64,000 nt of DNA. It comes from Dolomedes plantarius (Eukaryota > Arthropoda > Arachnida > Araneae > Dolomedidae). The stretch lies in the NCBI GenBank assembly GCA_907164885.2, contig OU015490.1, positions 241,746,449 to 241,810,448 on the forward strand, read 5' to 3'. The position numbers were made by a program, and so were the translations under genes. Below are positions 11,269 through 21,963 of the stretch, piece by piece (position 1 is the stretch's first letter; each line of letters opens with the position of its first letter). The notes beneath the pieces are model-generated. The model saw nothing but the letters and a program-made list of their open reading frames with translations. It ran no database searches and was not told where the DNA came from.

Positions 11269-11513
11269 TATATATTCGTACATCAGAAAAGATGAAAATA
11301 TATATATTTCTTAAACTTAATATTACATATTGTAACCATTATCTTAAAACTTATAACTTAAACTTAAAACTTATCAACGAAACCAACAGAAAAGAACATA
11401 AAACACAAAATCTTATCGTTGTTGCCAGATTTTCAAAACTCAAAATATAAAATGCAATTCAGTTCTTTAAGAGAAGCAAACAGGATGTTTTGAATCTAAG
11501 TTGAGTGGCAGCA

Positions 11514-11526
11514 TTCTCCCACCTTT
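11514..11526 (-). other. BEL polypurine tract
   Basis: Read on the minus strand, AAAGGTGGGAGAA sits directly before the 3' LTR start. All but one base are purines. This is the expected plus-strand primer site. Confidence 0.6.
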
Positions 11527-11781
11527 GTATTGCGAGCAAATTTGCTCTCAAGCAACACAAAAAATAGAAACGAAGTTATAGACATGATACTGCAACACTC
11601 TAAGTAATTAAAAGTTATGAACAGTTCACAAGTTCATTCATTTTACAGGCACTATTCGACGGCCACATCGAGTTGTCTTTGCCTTTTTCGGAACATCCGC
11701 ATCACCAGGTTCAGGTTGTGGCGTCGGCTCGGTTTCCTGATGATCTTCACTGAGGTTGTTAATAGAACTAAGCTCCAAAGG

Positions 11782-13419
11782 CTAAATTCGCTGGACACCG
11801 TAGTGTATGATTTCACCACTGGCTACTCGTAGTTTGGCCACACGCTCAACATCGTCCTTGTCGGGAAACAGTTCAATTACCTGAGCCAAATGCCAATTCA
11901 TTCGATTTGGGTTCTTTGACTCAACTAAGAGAATTTCTCCCGGAGAAATCACCTTTCTCTTTGAAGCTGTCTTGGGACACCTTACCAACTCTCCAAGATA
12001 TTCCTTATAGAAACGCTTTCGTAAATTTAGTCGTAAGATGTGAAGATAGCGCACGCGTTTTAGTAAATGCTGAGATTCAATTAAATCTAAATCAATAGTT
12101 TCTTGTTCCTTTAAATCTTGAATGAAGTGAGCAGCTGTAAGAGATTTCAGTTCATTGGGGTCGTGGGACAAATATGTCAGTTGTCGCTTATTGATAGTCG
12201 CCTCACAGTCGTAAAGTAAAGTCAACATTTCTTTATAGGTGACACAGGCTCTGCCAAAACATTTTCGAAGGAGCTCCTTGACGCTGCGAACCATTCTTTC
12301 CCAAAATCCCCCATACCATGGAGAGGATGGTGGGCTAAATATCCACTTAATTTTCATTAAAGAACATTCTGTTTGTATGAAATCCCAATCCAAAGATTTC
12401 AAATCATTTGCTGTCCCTACAATGTTGGTACCATTATCTGTATAAAGAGTAGAACATCTTCCTCTCCTTGCCCAAAATCTTCGTAAGGCTTGCATAAATG
12501 CCTCTGTGGAGAGGGAGGAAACTAGCTCCAGGTGGACTTCCCGATATACAGCACACGTGAAAAGTACTATCCACGCCTTGCTTCCCCCACGTAGGAAAAG
12601 AGGACCAGCCAGATCTGCACCAACTATCTGAAATGCTGTGACTCGTTGTATTCTGTCAGGAGGTAAAGGGGCTAGATCCGGATTAACATTTTTAGAAGTC
12701 AGCCTCTTGCATTGTACACATTGTCGCAGAATTGCTCTTACAACTCTCCTTCCTTTGGGGATCCAGAATCTTTCTCTTAACTGTGCTAGTGTCGTTAACA
12801 CACCAGCATGCATCAAAGATCTGTGAGTACACAAAACCAGTTTTTCTAGAAGAGAATGGTCTGGCAGGACAATAGGATATGTAAAGTTCTCCGGATCTTG
12901 ACTGAGAAAAAGTCTTGTTCGAACTTTCAAAATTCCATTTTCTAAGAAAAATTGTATTGTATCCTTGTATTTCTCACGTATTTCAGATGGCCATTCAGAT
13001 TGCATTATTTTTATCAGAGTGTTTTCTGCCCTTTCAATCTCTTCACATGAAATCGCATTGGTAAACTTACGAGAGTTCTTCTTAATGTTGTTACAAAATC
13101 TCAAAACATAGGCAGTCATTCGAAGAATCCTTGTGAAGTTTGAAAAATATATAAATCTCTCTCCAAATTTCTCTTCGTTTTTAGCGGCTAAATTCGTTAA
13201 CAATGTCTTACGCCGCTCCAGAAATGCTTCATTCGGAACAGATATCTCAGAATTTGGCCAAGATTCTTCGTTTCCATACAGCCAGCTTGGACCCTTCCAC
13301 CACTGACTTTGCAGGAGGTCCGACCAGTCGCAAAACCGGGTTGCCAAGTCGGCAGGGTTGACTTCTCCAGGTACATGTTTCCAGTCATCTATATTGGTCA
13401 ATTCTCTGATTTCTTTCAC
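11782..13419 (-). pseudogene. BEL pol: RNase H tail, integrase and C-terminal DUF5641-like domain
   Basis: The longest open frame in the window (545 codons). It starts in the last part of RNase H (VPGEVNPADLATRF). The integrase zinc site follows (HRSLMHAG ... CVQC). The catalytic triad is visible: Asp in VGADLAGPLF, Asp in YTDNGTN and Glu in GGFWERMVRSVK. The C-terminus has the BEL-specific tail (SPGEILLVESKNPNRMNW...LAQVIELFPDKDD...VAKLRVASGEI). The frame opens at a Met only because the upstream codon is a stop: WNTFVGN, stop, then VKEIREL reads in phase. Integrase looks intact, but the polyprotein feeding it is broken. Confidence 0.88.
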
Positions 13420-13475
13420 TCAATTTCCAACGAAGGTGTTCCATGGCTCCTTTTTCGTGATCCAACTTAACACTA

Positions 13476-13811
13476 TCATTGAAGCAGTCGTATATCGTAT
13501 TTATCATAAACAGCAGGATGTCCAGCCAACCATGACAAAGCTACTTCATATCTTTGATCTTCGCAAATCTTTAATGTTTCCCTGAAATGGGTCAAAGTTT
13601 CTTCTTCAAGAAGAACCTTATTTTTTCTTTCTACGGGATCTATAATGTCCAAAACTTCCAAATCCCATATCTTTGGCAACTCCATATTTTGCAAGCTTAA
13701 TGTGACTAAGTTAACCACTTGTCTTTTTATTCCTAGTCCTAAAATTGTCCAACCAAGGAAGGTCTCTACGGCTGACACTCCCGAAGTTAATACCTCTATT
13801 CTTCCAGTCAA
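13476..13811 (-). pseudogene. BEL pol: protease-to-RT linker ending at a deletion
   Basis: It reads TGRIEVLTSGVSAVETFLGWTILG, the segment that follows the BEL protease, then ALSWLAGHPAVYDKYDIRLLQ, the start of the RT region ('LPW...HP.L...Y'). It stops where RT should begin, and within about 60 bp the sequence resumes at the end of RNase H. No YVDD-type motif exists between the two, so roughly 500 residues of RT and RNase H have been removed. Confidence 0.8.
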
Positions 13812-13886
13812 AATGCTTCCAAGTACATCAGCTCCTAGAAGAACTCTTATAGGTGGCGTATCTCTTCCAACATCTGTTAGTTTTAT

Positions 13887-14456
13887 TCATCGAGAAGCGA
13901 GCTCAGCAAGTAACTTTCCTTCATATATTCTAGGTAGTGATGAGCAGATCTTCGGTTGATCAAGGAGAGACAATGAAGTTGAATATTTGCGATTTAAACT
14001 TTTAACAGTTACCATATATCTCCTATGCTCAGAAGCAGGAGAAATTCCCCCGCCAAGCAATCCTTGAGAAAACACCTCCCTTCCAGAGGGAGAAAGATTT
14101 AGCTCTGCAGCTAAACTTTTTTCAATATAGGAACGCTGTGATCCATCATCCATTAATGCTCGAACACAGACTTCCTTGTCTCTGTTTCGTAGTCTGATTG
14201 TAATTGTTTTGAGATATATTTCACGTGCAGAGGGAAGATTTGTTAATAATATTTCTGTAGATTTTTGCTCATCCTCTGCTATTCTGTCCTTAGATGAAGA
14301 ATTAATTCCTTTACGTAAATCCGGGCAAAGTAATGGATAATGTCTCCGTTTACAAATCAAGCATCGTACATTACTTTGACACCTTTTAGCCATGTGACCA
14401 GACTTGAGACAAACAAGACAGCATCCCTTCCGTAACTTGTGATTTTCTGTCCTCAT
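13887..14456 (-). pseudogene. BEL Gag zinc knuckle and aspartic protease
   Basis: The N-terminal part holds the second BEL-type zinc knuckle (CLVCLKSGHMAKRC) and a further CLICKRRHYPLLC. The aspartic protease follows, with its active site in ALMDDGSQRSYI. The first half of the knuckle array (CDRPHSSQDC) lies just upstream in another frame at about 14480-14510, so one indel and one stop near 14457-14470 separate this piece from Gag. It is normally one polyprotein with the frames on either side. Confidence 0.82.
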
Positions 14457-14694
14457 AACTCAACCCCGCTATTTTCTGACAGTCTTGACTTGAATGAGGA
14501 CGGTCACAGAAAATAACAATAATTTTTTCATCAAGAAGTGTTGGCAATTAGTGTAGCAGCGGTAGGTTCATCTCCCCGATTTATGGTAATCCTTTCGTTT
14601 TTCACCGCTTCCATTATCTCTTCCAAAACCTTCACGAGCTAAACTGATCATTTCCTCAGATTCGACCTCATGGCGAAAAAAACACATTAGTTTT

Positions 14695-15555
14695 TCAAGG
14701 AATCTCTGACTTGTCATCAGTATTTTCCGAAATTCTACTTCGTTCCCACGCTGTCATAACATTTTTCGGCAAACATGATTCTACAAGAGGCTCTAGAAAG
14801 TCGGCAAATTTCTCTTTTGTGCGCCCCAAGCTTTCCAAAGCTCTTAGTTTCGTTTCCAGCATATCGTAGAGGGTCTCTAAATCAGGTGAATTATTTCCGG
14901 CAGTATCATTCTTCATAACAAGAGAAAGAAGATCTCGAACGTAAATCTGCACTAGGAGATCCTCCCGGCCAAATCTTAATTTTAGCTGTTGGATGGCCTT
15001 TAGATAATTTTTTGCGGTTATTGGGAAACTGGAAACTAATCTTGCTGCTCTGGAATCAGGTACCATAGATTGGTATAAATACTGGAACTTGTCGACTGCA
15101 GATAAATCCTCAGATTCGTCAATTTTTGAAAAAATACTCCAGAATGTGAGATATTCTTTAGGATCACCCGAAAACATCTTCAATTCAAATTTTGGTAGTT
15201 TCAGTTTCACAGTATTGTCCTCTAAAGAACCTTTGGCGACGGATCTAGAATCCTTATTCAAAAATATTCCGACTGTCGATTCAAGTTCAAGATAATTGTC
15301 TCTGTAATTTTCAGCTGCTTCAAAATCAGTTTCGTATTTGGCAACGGTCTCAGATTTTTCTAAAAGTAATGAGGATATTTCATTCTGAACCTCATTCAAA
15401 CGAGTAAATTTATCGTGCAACTGTGACTTCAATGCATACAGCCGATCAACATCCTTGGCGTCAGTTTTCGATGTCCCCAGGTATTGTTCTAACTTATTCG
15501 CTGCAGTCGTGAATGAACTTCTCAACGACTTTCGTTTTGCCTTAAAAGCATCCAT
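14695..15555 (-). pseudogene. BEL Gag N-terminal region
   Basis: A 286-residue frame starting MDAFKAKRKSLRSSFT, with coiled-coil-like sequence at residues 15-90 and the DUF1759 core (LPKFELKMFSGDPKEYLTFW, residues ~120-140) typical of BEL/Pao Gag, which forms the capsid-like particle. The Met is 215 bp from the Merlin insertion and fits a normal Gag start. The frame ends at 14695, but Gag-like text (SEEMISLAREGFGRDNGSG) continues in another frame to about 14600. Confidence 0.85.
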
Positions 15556-16644
15556 ATTTCTAAATGTGAATACTATTTTATCAGTTTATTACTTAAAAAA
15601 TTTCGTTTTATCAGCTCTCAATCTCTGCTTATTCTGAATCTCGAGTCATTTTACTTTCTTAAACTTAAATCAAATCGGACGTTTACACTCTACACAAATC
15701 GAAACTTCATACTTATATCACTGAAGCAGTCATAAATCAAAAATTCAGAAATTACTCGTACCTTTTTTAGGGAAGAGTTCCGTATCCTGTGCCGCTTGGC
15801 GCTATTTGGCGCGGTTAATGATTTTTCCGCGTTTGGCTGAAAACTCAGATTATTGCAACCTATCTAAGCGACGCCATCTTTTCGGTGTCACTTAGGCTTA
15901 AAAACAAAACAAATAGAAACAAAATAAATTTTATAACTTACCGGAAAGCCACTTTGTGGAGAAATAATAACTGTAGACGGGATTTTGGGTAGTCTTTTTG
16001 TTTCTGCCATTAAAAAAAAGAGAGATCCCCATGATCCCCATGATCCCCAGCATGTATATATAACTGTGTTTACTATTAACTGTCCAGTTCCTATATAATT
16101 AAATACCCAATAAGGGTAGGCGGGACTGGGTACTTAGACTTCGTCAGGAAAGGTCACATGAAATGAGCTCCTGTTTATGGACATTTCTATGAGAATCTAC
16201 CGGGAAAATTTTACACTTTTTCGGCATTTGTTATTCAGCTTTTACGGCAACAGTTTATATATATATATACATTTATCCATGTTTAAAATAAAAAGAATTA
16301 ACACAACAAAAAAATTAAATTAGAAATTGCCCACAGCGCTTGTGCGGGGATCTCTCGCTCAGCGATAGATCCGCTGAGCGATAGTTCGCGTCCAATGCGA
16401 TAACCATTCAGCCACGGAATCCTTGAGAAAAAGCTCTTATGGAGGGGACATAACGCGATTTCGTTACGTGACGATTTCTGCAAGTTCACAAGCCGCGTAA
16501 AAGAACTTCGTTCCAAAAATAATAAAATTACAAGACAAAACCACGGTAAAAATGTATTACATGATAAAATTTTGTAAGATTTCATAATTATTTACAGTTT
16601 AATAAAAGTTAAACCCAATGTACTAAACATTAATTTTTTAAAAA

Positions 16645-17795
16645 TTACAAATTTTCCCAATAGGGATCATCTAAATCGTTTTCTAAAAGAGGTATTTCGT
16701 CATCTTTTTTAAAATAGCTAATAGGCATTAAATTTTCAATATCCTCAGTCGCGGGTGTGGGACACTCAAATTCTAAAAGTTCAAGCCCCTTTTTGCCAAA
16801 CCCTGGATAAACTAATTTAATATCATTAATAAATTGTTCAACCCGTTCCCCATCAGAATTTAAGAAATGTAATTTATGACGACGATAAAAATGTAAACCC
16901 ATATACTGACTTAGCATTTTATCAGTTCGACGACACTTCAAGGACTTTTTAAACCAACGATTTTCATTTTCCAAATCATTGATTGTGTTAGCGGCATTTT
17001 CTTTAGAAACAAATTCCCCTTTACTATGATTAGTCGTTAAATGCTTGGTACCCCTATAAAATAATTTTTCTACATTATTGTATTGTGGTGCGGAATCTGT
17101 ATATATAACACTTGTGTCTGGGTGGCAGTAACGTTTAATGAAAGGCCAAATATCCTGTTTCTTTTTGCTACCAACTTTAAAAAATAACCCCTCTTTATCC
17201 TCCCTACAAAAAATACCCAAAACAGTAATTGTTGAATTTTTTGGAACTCTACCTCGCCCATATTTACGTTTAGTTAAAAAAGTTTCATAAATTAGAACCG
17301 ATTTCCCTTTCCCCCCTAATTTATTAAAATTGTGAGAAGCGTGAATTTCACAAACTTCTCTTAAGAAAGAAAAATAATCGCATAAAGTTTCTTTGGATAA
17401 AGCCGATTCGTTACGACTTTCCCGCCAGCTCTGTAAATTGCGAAATAAAAAGTTGGTAGGAATTTGTAGAACGAATGCAAAAATAATCGCGAGTGAATCC
17501 CTGAATGGTATTTTAGAATTTTCAAAAAAAGTATTATCCACAGGATTTACGGAGCCACAGCAAGGATGTGGATTAGATTTTGAAAAATGCCGCGAACAAC
17601 AAACCCATCTCCATCCCAATTTAACATTAGCCGCACGATTTTGTTTTTCATTTCAGACCCACATTTCGGACAAGAAGGAGCGCAAGAGTCATTAGGGAGT
17701 AAACCCACATCAATTGCAAAAGCAATTGCGGTTTCCTCTGAATTTATTATAGACATCCATGTAAAAATTGAAAAATTTAAAAGTAAGGGATGCAT
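16645..17795 (-). pseudogene. Merlin (IS1016/ISXO2-like) transposase, one frameshift and lost catalytic Asp
   Basis: The first frame (17795 to about 17600) gives a zinc-binding start, CPKCGSEMKNKIV. The second (17619-16645) gives RWVCCSRHFSKS..., then the ISXO2-like core: TKRKYGRGRVPKNSTI, GIFCREDKEGLFF, IYTDSAPQY, LTTNHSKGEFV, NTINDLENENRWFKK. The frames overlap at about 17600-17619, showing a single indel in the 'DG-WRW' region. The expected 'V-x-I-D-E-T' catalytic motif reads VLIYETFL, so Asp became Tyr. The second Asp (YTD) remains. These two lesions are enough to inactivate it. Confidence 0.85.
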
Positions 17796-17982
17796 ATCTC
17801 AAAAAAACAAACAAACAAACAAAAAAAATAGAAATTGGCAGAAGCAGAAAGACTTACGTTCAGTTAAATTCCTATAGTCAAACTGTACATTCAATAGTAA
17901 AACTGTAGAATTGTTAACGTTTGAAATTACCAAGTGATTAAAATTAAATTGATTGGCCTTTAGATATTGTTTCCGACAAGCA

Positions 17983-18340
17983 CGTTCTTTAATTCCGTTT
18001 GAAATTACAAAGTGATTAAAATTAAATTCATTATAGTTACACCACGTGATCTACGTAAAGACACAGCAAACAAACAACTAACGAATGATGATGTAACACA
18101 AACGAATGATAATATACCATAGTGAAATATTTATCGCCCAAATATTTATTTAATATTTTTTATTCGCCGTTCTTTAATTCCGTTTGAAATTACCAATTGA
18201 TTAAAATTAAATTCATTATAGATACACCACGTGATCTACGTAGAGACACAGCAAACAAACACGGATAAGAAACCACCTTAAAAAGATCGTAACACAAACA
18301 AATGATAATATACCATATTAAAATATTTATCGCCCAAAAA
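17983..18340. repeat. 186-bp tandem repeats inside the Merlin
   Basis: Two units start with 'gttctttaattccgtttgaa' at 17983 and 18169. Both contain 'acaccacgtgatctacgta' and end near 'tttatcgcccaaa'. A shorter partial unit occurs at about 17905-17950. They lie between the transposase start and the right terminus, where they may have carried promoter or transposase-binding sites. Confidence 0.7.
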
Positions 18341-18459
18341 AAATCGCCAAATTTCCCGGCACAGGATACGGAACTCTTCCCCTTTTTTATCTTAACAAAG
18401 TAATATCCAATGCGTAAATTTGTCGACTTCAGTTTTACGACGGAATGCAGAGTTCAATG

Positions 18460-18477
18460 TCCATGTCACGCACGCCA
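18460..18477 (-). other. Candidate BEL tRNA primer-binding site
   Basis: Three bases inside the 5' LTR, the minus strand reads TGGCGTGCGTGACATGG. It starts with the required TGG and is loosely like an arginine-tRNA 3' end. The match is my impression only. Confidence 0.35.
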
Positions 18478-18480
18478 CTT

Positions 18481-18960
18481 TGTTCTGACTCGAGATTGGT
18501 TTCAAACTTATTATTTATTTATAATATATATTCGTACATCAGAAAGGATGAAAATTATATATATTTCTTAAACTTAATATTACATATCGTAGCCTTTGGG
18601 AATGTTGACATTGGAGTCCGTTGGGTTGCGTTAAAGGAAAGATGACGTTGAGACGAAAATAAACCAATCATACGCGTTAAAAAGTTTAGCAATGAAATTT
18701 TTAACGCCTATGATTGGTTTATTTTCGTCTCAACGTCATCTTTTCCTTAACGCTACGCAACGGACTCCTATGTGAACAGGCCCTTAATCTTAAAACTTAA
18801 AACTTATAACTTAAACTTAAAACTTATCGACGAAACCAACAGAAAAGAACATAAAACACAAAATCTTATGGTCAATGCCAGATTTCAAAACTAAAAATAT
18901 AAAATGCAGTTGTTAACGAGAAGCAAACAGGAAGTGTTGAACCTAAGTTGAGTTGCAACA
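18481..18960 (-). repeat. 5' LTR of the BEL element, containing a MITE
   Basis: On the coding strand it starts TGTTGCAACTCAACTTAGG and ends CTCGAGTCAGAACA. The insertion at 18592-18783 divides it. It matches the split 3' LTR with scattered differences, so the insertion is not very recent. Confidence 0.85.
18592..18783. mobile_element. Fold-back MITE in the BEL LTR (PIF/Harbinger-like)
   Basis: The two arms are nearly perfect inverted copies: gatgacgttgagacgaaa on the left pairs with tttcgtctcaacgtcatc on the right. The right end is GAACAGGCCC followed by TTA. The left terminus is diverged. A better-preserved copy lies at 27762-27947. The partner LTR lacks it. Confidence 0.75.
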
Positions 18961-18965
18961 ATTAC

Positions 18966-19770
18966 AATGGGTTTCTCCCGGCTCTGAAGGGGGAAATATC
19001 TCTTGCGGCGATATTTTTAGCGACTTGCTCGCGAAACTTGCCGTTCGCCTCAAAATCCATGTTTTGGCTCAGCTAATTTTAGCTTCGAAATTTTCAGTTC
19101 CTATTCATTTCATTTCGATTGGAGGATGAAGTGTGGCACGTTCCGTCTTGCTAGGTACTCCTTAAACCCATTGCCTTACCTTACCAATAAACCATTGACA
19201 TCGTGTAATGGGTTAACTTTGCGAGTCTCCCTTTAGTGGGCTCGTGTTTGAACCATTGCTACAGCATGGACGTTACTGTGGTGTCCCCTCACAAGGAGCA
19301 GTTTTGTTTCGCCTGTGTGAAGTTTCTGTAATAAATTAAATAACCAAATGAAGGTGGGGATTGGCTAATGTCCCCAGAGCAAAATGTTCAACGCTTTGAA
19401 AGAAAACTTTGTGTAGCTAAAAATAAATGTTAAAAATAAAAGCATGATTATGGCAACAAAATCAGGTCCGTAGGACGAATGGAAAGGCAACAATTATATT
19501 TTAATAGAAAAAATTACCTGATTGATCTCATTCGTCGTTTTAATTAATATATATATATATATATATATCTTTATTTTTCATGGGTATTAAGTGAACTTTT
19601 TTAGAATTTGAATTTGAATTAGATTAATATATGGGTATTAGCTAATTTTGTTGCTCATTTTCCTCAAAGCGTTTATCGTTTGCTTTTGAGAGCAAAATAA
19701 TTAGAGGAATAATTTCTTTTAAGTATTAAATATTCATAAAAAAAAGGAATTCTTTGGAGCATGCGCTGAA
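18966..19770. other. Y1 upstream flank, no gene recognised
   Basis: It matches 41323-42400 upstream of Y2, though about 300 bp present there (about 41700-42000) is missing here. It holds a short (TA)n tract near 19547-19568. No conserved coding potential is visible. Confidence 0.55.
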
Positions 19771-19775
19771 ATTTG

Positions 19776-19783
19776 TCTAAATA
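19776..19783 (+). promoter_or_regulatory. Decayed TATA box of gene Y1 (TCTAAATA)
   Basis: The equivalent position in Y2 (42404-42411) is a perfect TATAAATA. The surrounding bases are otherwise alike, with 'ttcactct' at the likely start site (19793-19800) and a CT-repeat expansion after it. One base change breaks the TATA core here. Confidence 0.5.
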
Positions 19784-19794
19784 TTAGATGTGTT

Positions 19795-19871
19795 CACTCT
19801 CTCTCTCTCTCCTTTCATAGCTGCGACTGCTTTTGATTTGATTGGGTCTGTTTAATACTTTGTATTCAAAG
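19795..19871 (+). other. Gene Y1 exon 1 (non-coding), predicted
   Basis: It runs from the likely initiator (TTCACT) to the donor AAAG|GTAAAA at 19871/19872. The Y2 equivalent ends AAG|GTAAGA, a stronger donor. The intron to the acceptor at 21652 is about 1.78 kb and contains a hAT MITE (20148-20549) and a partial family R copy (about 21180-21370). Confidence 0.5.
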
Positions 19872-20147
19872 GTAAAATCTCTAACTTCACGATAAGTAAC
19901 CGGATTTTGATTGTAGCATATAAATAGGAAACTTACAATAAAACGCAACCCTATATTTTAGTATGTTTTTAGATGCTTGAAAATTGCTGTCATTTTATAT
20001 AATGTTTGATTTATTTTATCATTTAGTTCCTATAATCGCAACCTAGAAGTTACATAATATTAAGCATGAAATTTATAGAAGGTTAAGGGGGAAAAATACT
20101 TTTTTTTTTTTTTTAATGCATATTAAATTCTTGAGTATTCTCTATAG

Positions 20148-20549
20148 GAGTGGTTTTCAACTTTGTGTCCGCGAGGTCGCATGCGCCCGACTTCTTTTTA
20201 AAATTTCTTTTATGCATCTTATATTCCCAAAATTAGCTAATTCAGTTCAGAGTCAAAAATCTCATTAAATTTATAAAGCATTTATAAGAAATAAACCCAT
20301 TTATACTACAAAAAAAAAAAAATTCCATGTATCCACTTATATTTTGAATTTTTTGCTTTGCAATTTGTTTTTTTTAATTTTTAAAAACATCATTGGAATA
20401 TTAGAAGGTTGGTAACGTACTGTTGAATTCAATATTATTTCTATCGTGTAAATAATGATCATCGGTGATACAAACACCATTAGTTGTGTCCGCCATGCTC
20501 TCAGGAAACTTAAATGTGCTCTCAACCATGGAAAGTTTGAGAACCACTG
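20148..20549. mobile_element. hAT-type MITE in the Y1 intron
   Basis: Ends read GAGTGGTTTTCAAC and, in reverse, CAGTGGTTCTCAAACTTTCC. Flanks are ctctatag (20140-20147) and ctctaccg (20550-20557), a decayed 8-bp duplication. The same insertion is in Y2 at 42769-43140, so it predates the Y1/Y2 split. No transposase. Confidence 0.7.
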
Positions 20550-21668
20550 CTCTACCGTATCGAGTTTATTTTGCAATCTAAAATGGCTTGTCTACATCTG
20601 GTAGTTTCTGAAGTTATTTTACTTATTCAGGTAATGTATCATAATCAAGCTGAAATTATTGACATGCTGTTCTGACGTTCAATGACATGTTTGATAAAGT
20701 TGAAACCACTAGTAAAACTCATACACATGAGAACCTATAAAGTTAGAATTTACTTACATGCGGGTTATGTGTTCTACACTGAGGAATATTCGTATAACTA
20801 CAAATGCGTAGGTATTTTTTGAAGGTAATACTAATTTTTGGAGTTTTATTGGCATATTTTATCCTCAGTAATTTGTGGTTACTCAATATGCAAGAGTTCT
20901 CTAGTGACTTTAATTAGTAAAAGTTAATTTGTATTACTACTGCGCCTGACAATTCCCGCCCCCCCCCCAATTGTAGCATAGTGATTTTATCTCAAACCGG
21001 TAAAACGATCTTGTACTAGATCAATAGTTTGACTGATTGGGAATATACCACTGGCAGATTTCGGAACTCTATATTATTCTATGTAGTAGTGTAAATATTT
21101 CAACGATATGTTTTGATGAACCTTGTTCTTTACTAGCTCTAAGTTTCATAATAAAATTGTTAGAAAATATTGTTTATTCTCGTACGTTTAGGCTTAATGC
21201 TGCTGTGCATTAAACCTATTGGATTTGCTCACCTCTGTTAACCTATGGAGAACATTTGTCTACTGTTTACAGCTACATAAATGCTGATAATCAATTAAAA
21301 TGGCATTCTCTGATAGCCTGAACTGTTCTGCACCTTGCAACAGTATTCATTTTATAAATTCACGTCCACCACTTGAATTTATGAGGGTTTAACACAATTC
21401 AGATTGTGTACTTCAGTCATTTTAATTTTTGCCAAGTTCCAAAGAAGTATTGGAAAATTATTTATGAACCAGAGGAATCATTTTGTTTGTTGGGAAATTG
21501 TATAATCGCTTCTTTTTTCCTTAGAGTATACCGAGCTAATTTAAGACCAAACTAATTTAACTTAGTTTTCTAGACGCACCTGTACACTGTATATCAAATG
21601 TCTTATTCTGAAAAATGATAATCACTATATTCATGCAGTCTATATTTTGCAGAACTCTTATTGATATC

Positions 21669-21932
21669 ATGTCTGAGAAAGCTGAAGAATCTGTATCAAA
21701 TGTCGCAGCCGCTGAAGAAGAATGTGACAGTGATTATGAGGAAGTTGAAGTCGATCTAGATGAATTGCGGGCTGGGTTCGACATCTTAAAAAGTCATATG
21801 CGAGGTTTCCACGAAGCTTTAGACCAATTAGCTAAGATAGAAGGTTGGACGTTGGAAAAGAAAACACCTTCAATAGACGTGCTGTTTGGAAAAATAGAAG
21901 AGAGAATTGGACAAATGGGAGCCTCAAAATGA
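21669..21932 (+). CDS. Gene Y1: 87-residue acidic helical protein, unknown function
   Basis: The coding sequence lies wholly in exon 2 after the acceptor TTTTGCAG (ends 21652); the ATG is 16 nt in, as in the X genes. Residues 14-32 are strongly acidic (AAAEEECDSDYEEVEVD). A predicted helix (29-57) has KSHM (41-44), GF (46-47), L51 and L54, then a Gly-Trp (59-60). A second short helix follows (68-84). There is no signal peptide. The core aligns with X1 residues 37-50, so X and Y are paralogues. Against Y2 I count about 14 replacement and 8 silent changes plus one lost Glu codon, far more amino-acid change than between X1 and X2. AATAAA lies 32 bp past the stop. Function unknown. Confidence 0.75.
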   Translation: MSEKAEESVSNVAAAEEECDSDYEEVEVDLDELRAGFDILKSHMRGFHEALDQLAKIEGWTLEKKTPSIDVLFGKIEERIGQMGASK

Positions 21933-21963
21933 ACAGTCTTTGTGTACCAATTTGTTTAGCTAG

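Larger units (their letters stand above)
9927..11513 (-). repeat. 3' LTR of the BEL element, split by a mariner
   Basis: LTR sequence occupies 9927-9972 and 11269-11513. The mariner at 9973-11268 separates them, with TA duplicated. The two pieces join to match the other LTR at 18481-18960. Confidence 0.88.
15770..18381 (-). mobile_element. Merlin DNA transposon with intact ends, inserted in the BEL leader
   Basis: Perfect 25-bp terminal inverted repeats begin GGGAAGAGTTCCGTATCCTG at each end. The 8-bp target duplication CTTTTTTA is at 15762-15769 and 18382-18389. Eight- to nine-bp duplications are normal for Merlin. The coding strand is minus. Length is 2612 bp, with a large non-coding part that includes 186-bp tandem repeats at 17983-18340. 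Confidence 0.92.
9927..18960 (-). mobile_element. BEL/Pao LTR retrotransposon, complete ends, defective, with three nested insertions
   Basis: The 5-bp target duplication ATTAC flanks it at 9922-9926 and 18961-18965, and the equivalent uninterrupted DNA lies at about 39111-39120. LTRs are 9927-11513 and 18481-18960. After removing their insertions both are about 290 bp, and both begin TG and end CA on the coding strand. Gag, protease and integrase pieces follow in normal BEL order on the minus strand, with most of RT/RNase H deleted. A mariner lies in the 3' LTR, a MITE in the 5' LTR and a Merlin in the leader. Confidence 0.9.

Noticed and set aside
16645..17795. ISXO2/IS1016-type transposase suggesting bacterial contamination
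   Set aside because: It lies within 25-bp inverted repeats and an 8-bp duplication inside a BEL retrotransposon, which is a eukaryotic Merlin context.
21615..21668. Upstream in-frame Met of the Y1 frame as the protein start
   Set aside because: It lies before the acceptor TTTTGCAG and is poorly kept in Y2. The exon-internal ATG matches the 16-nt spacing seen in all four genes.
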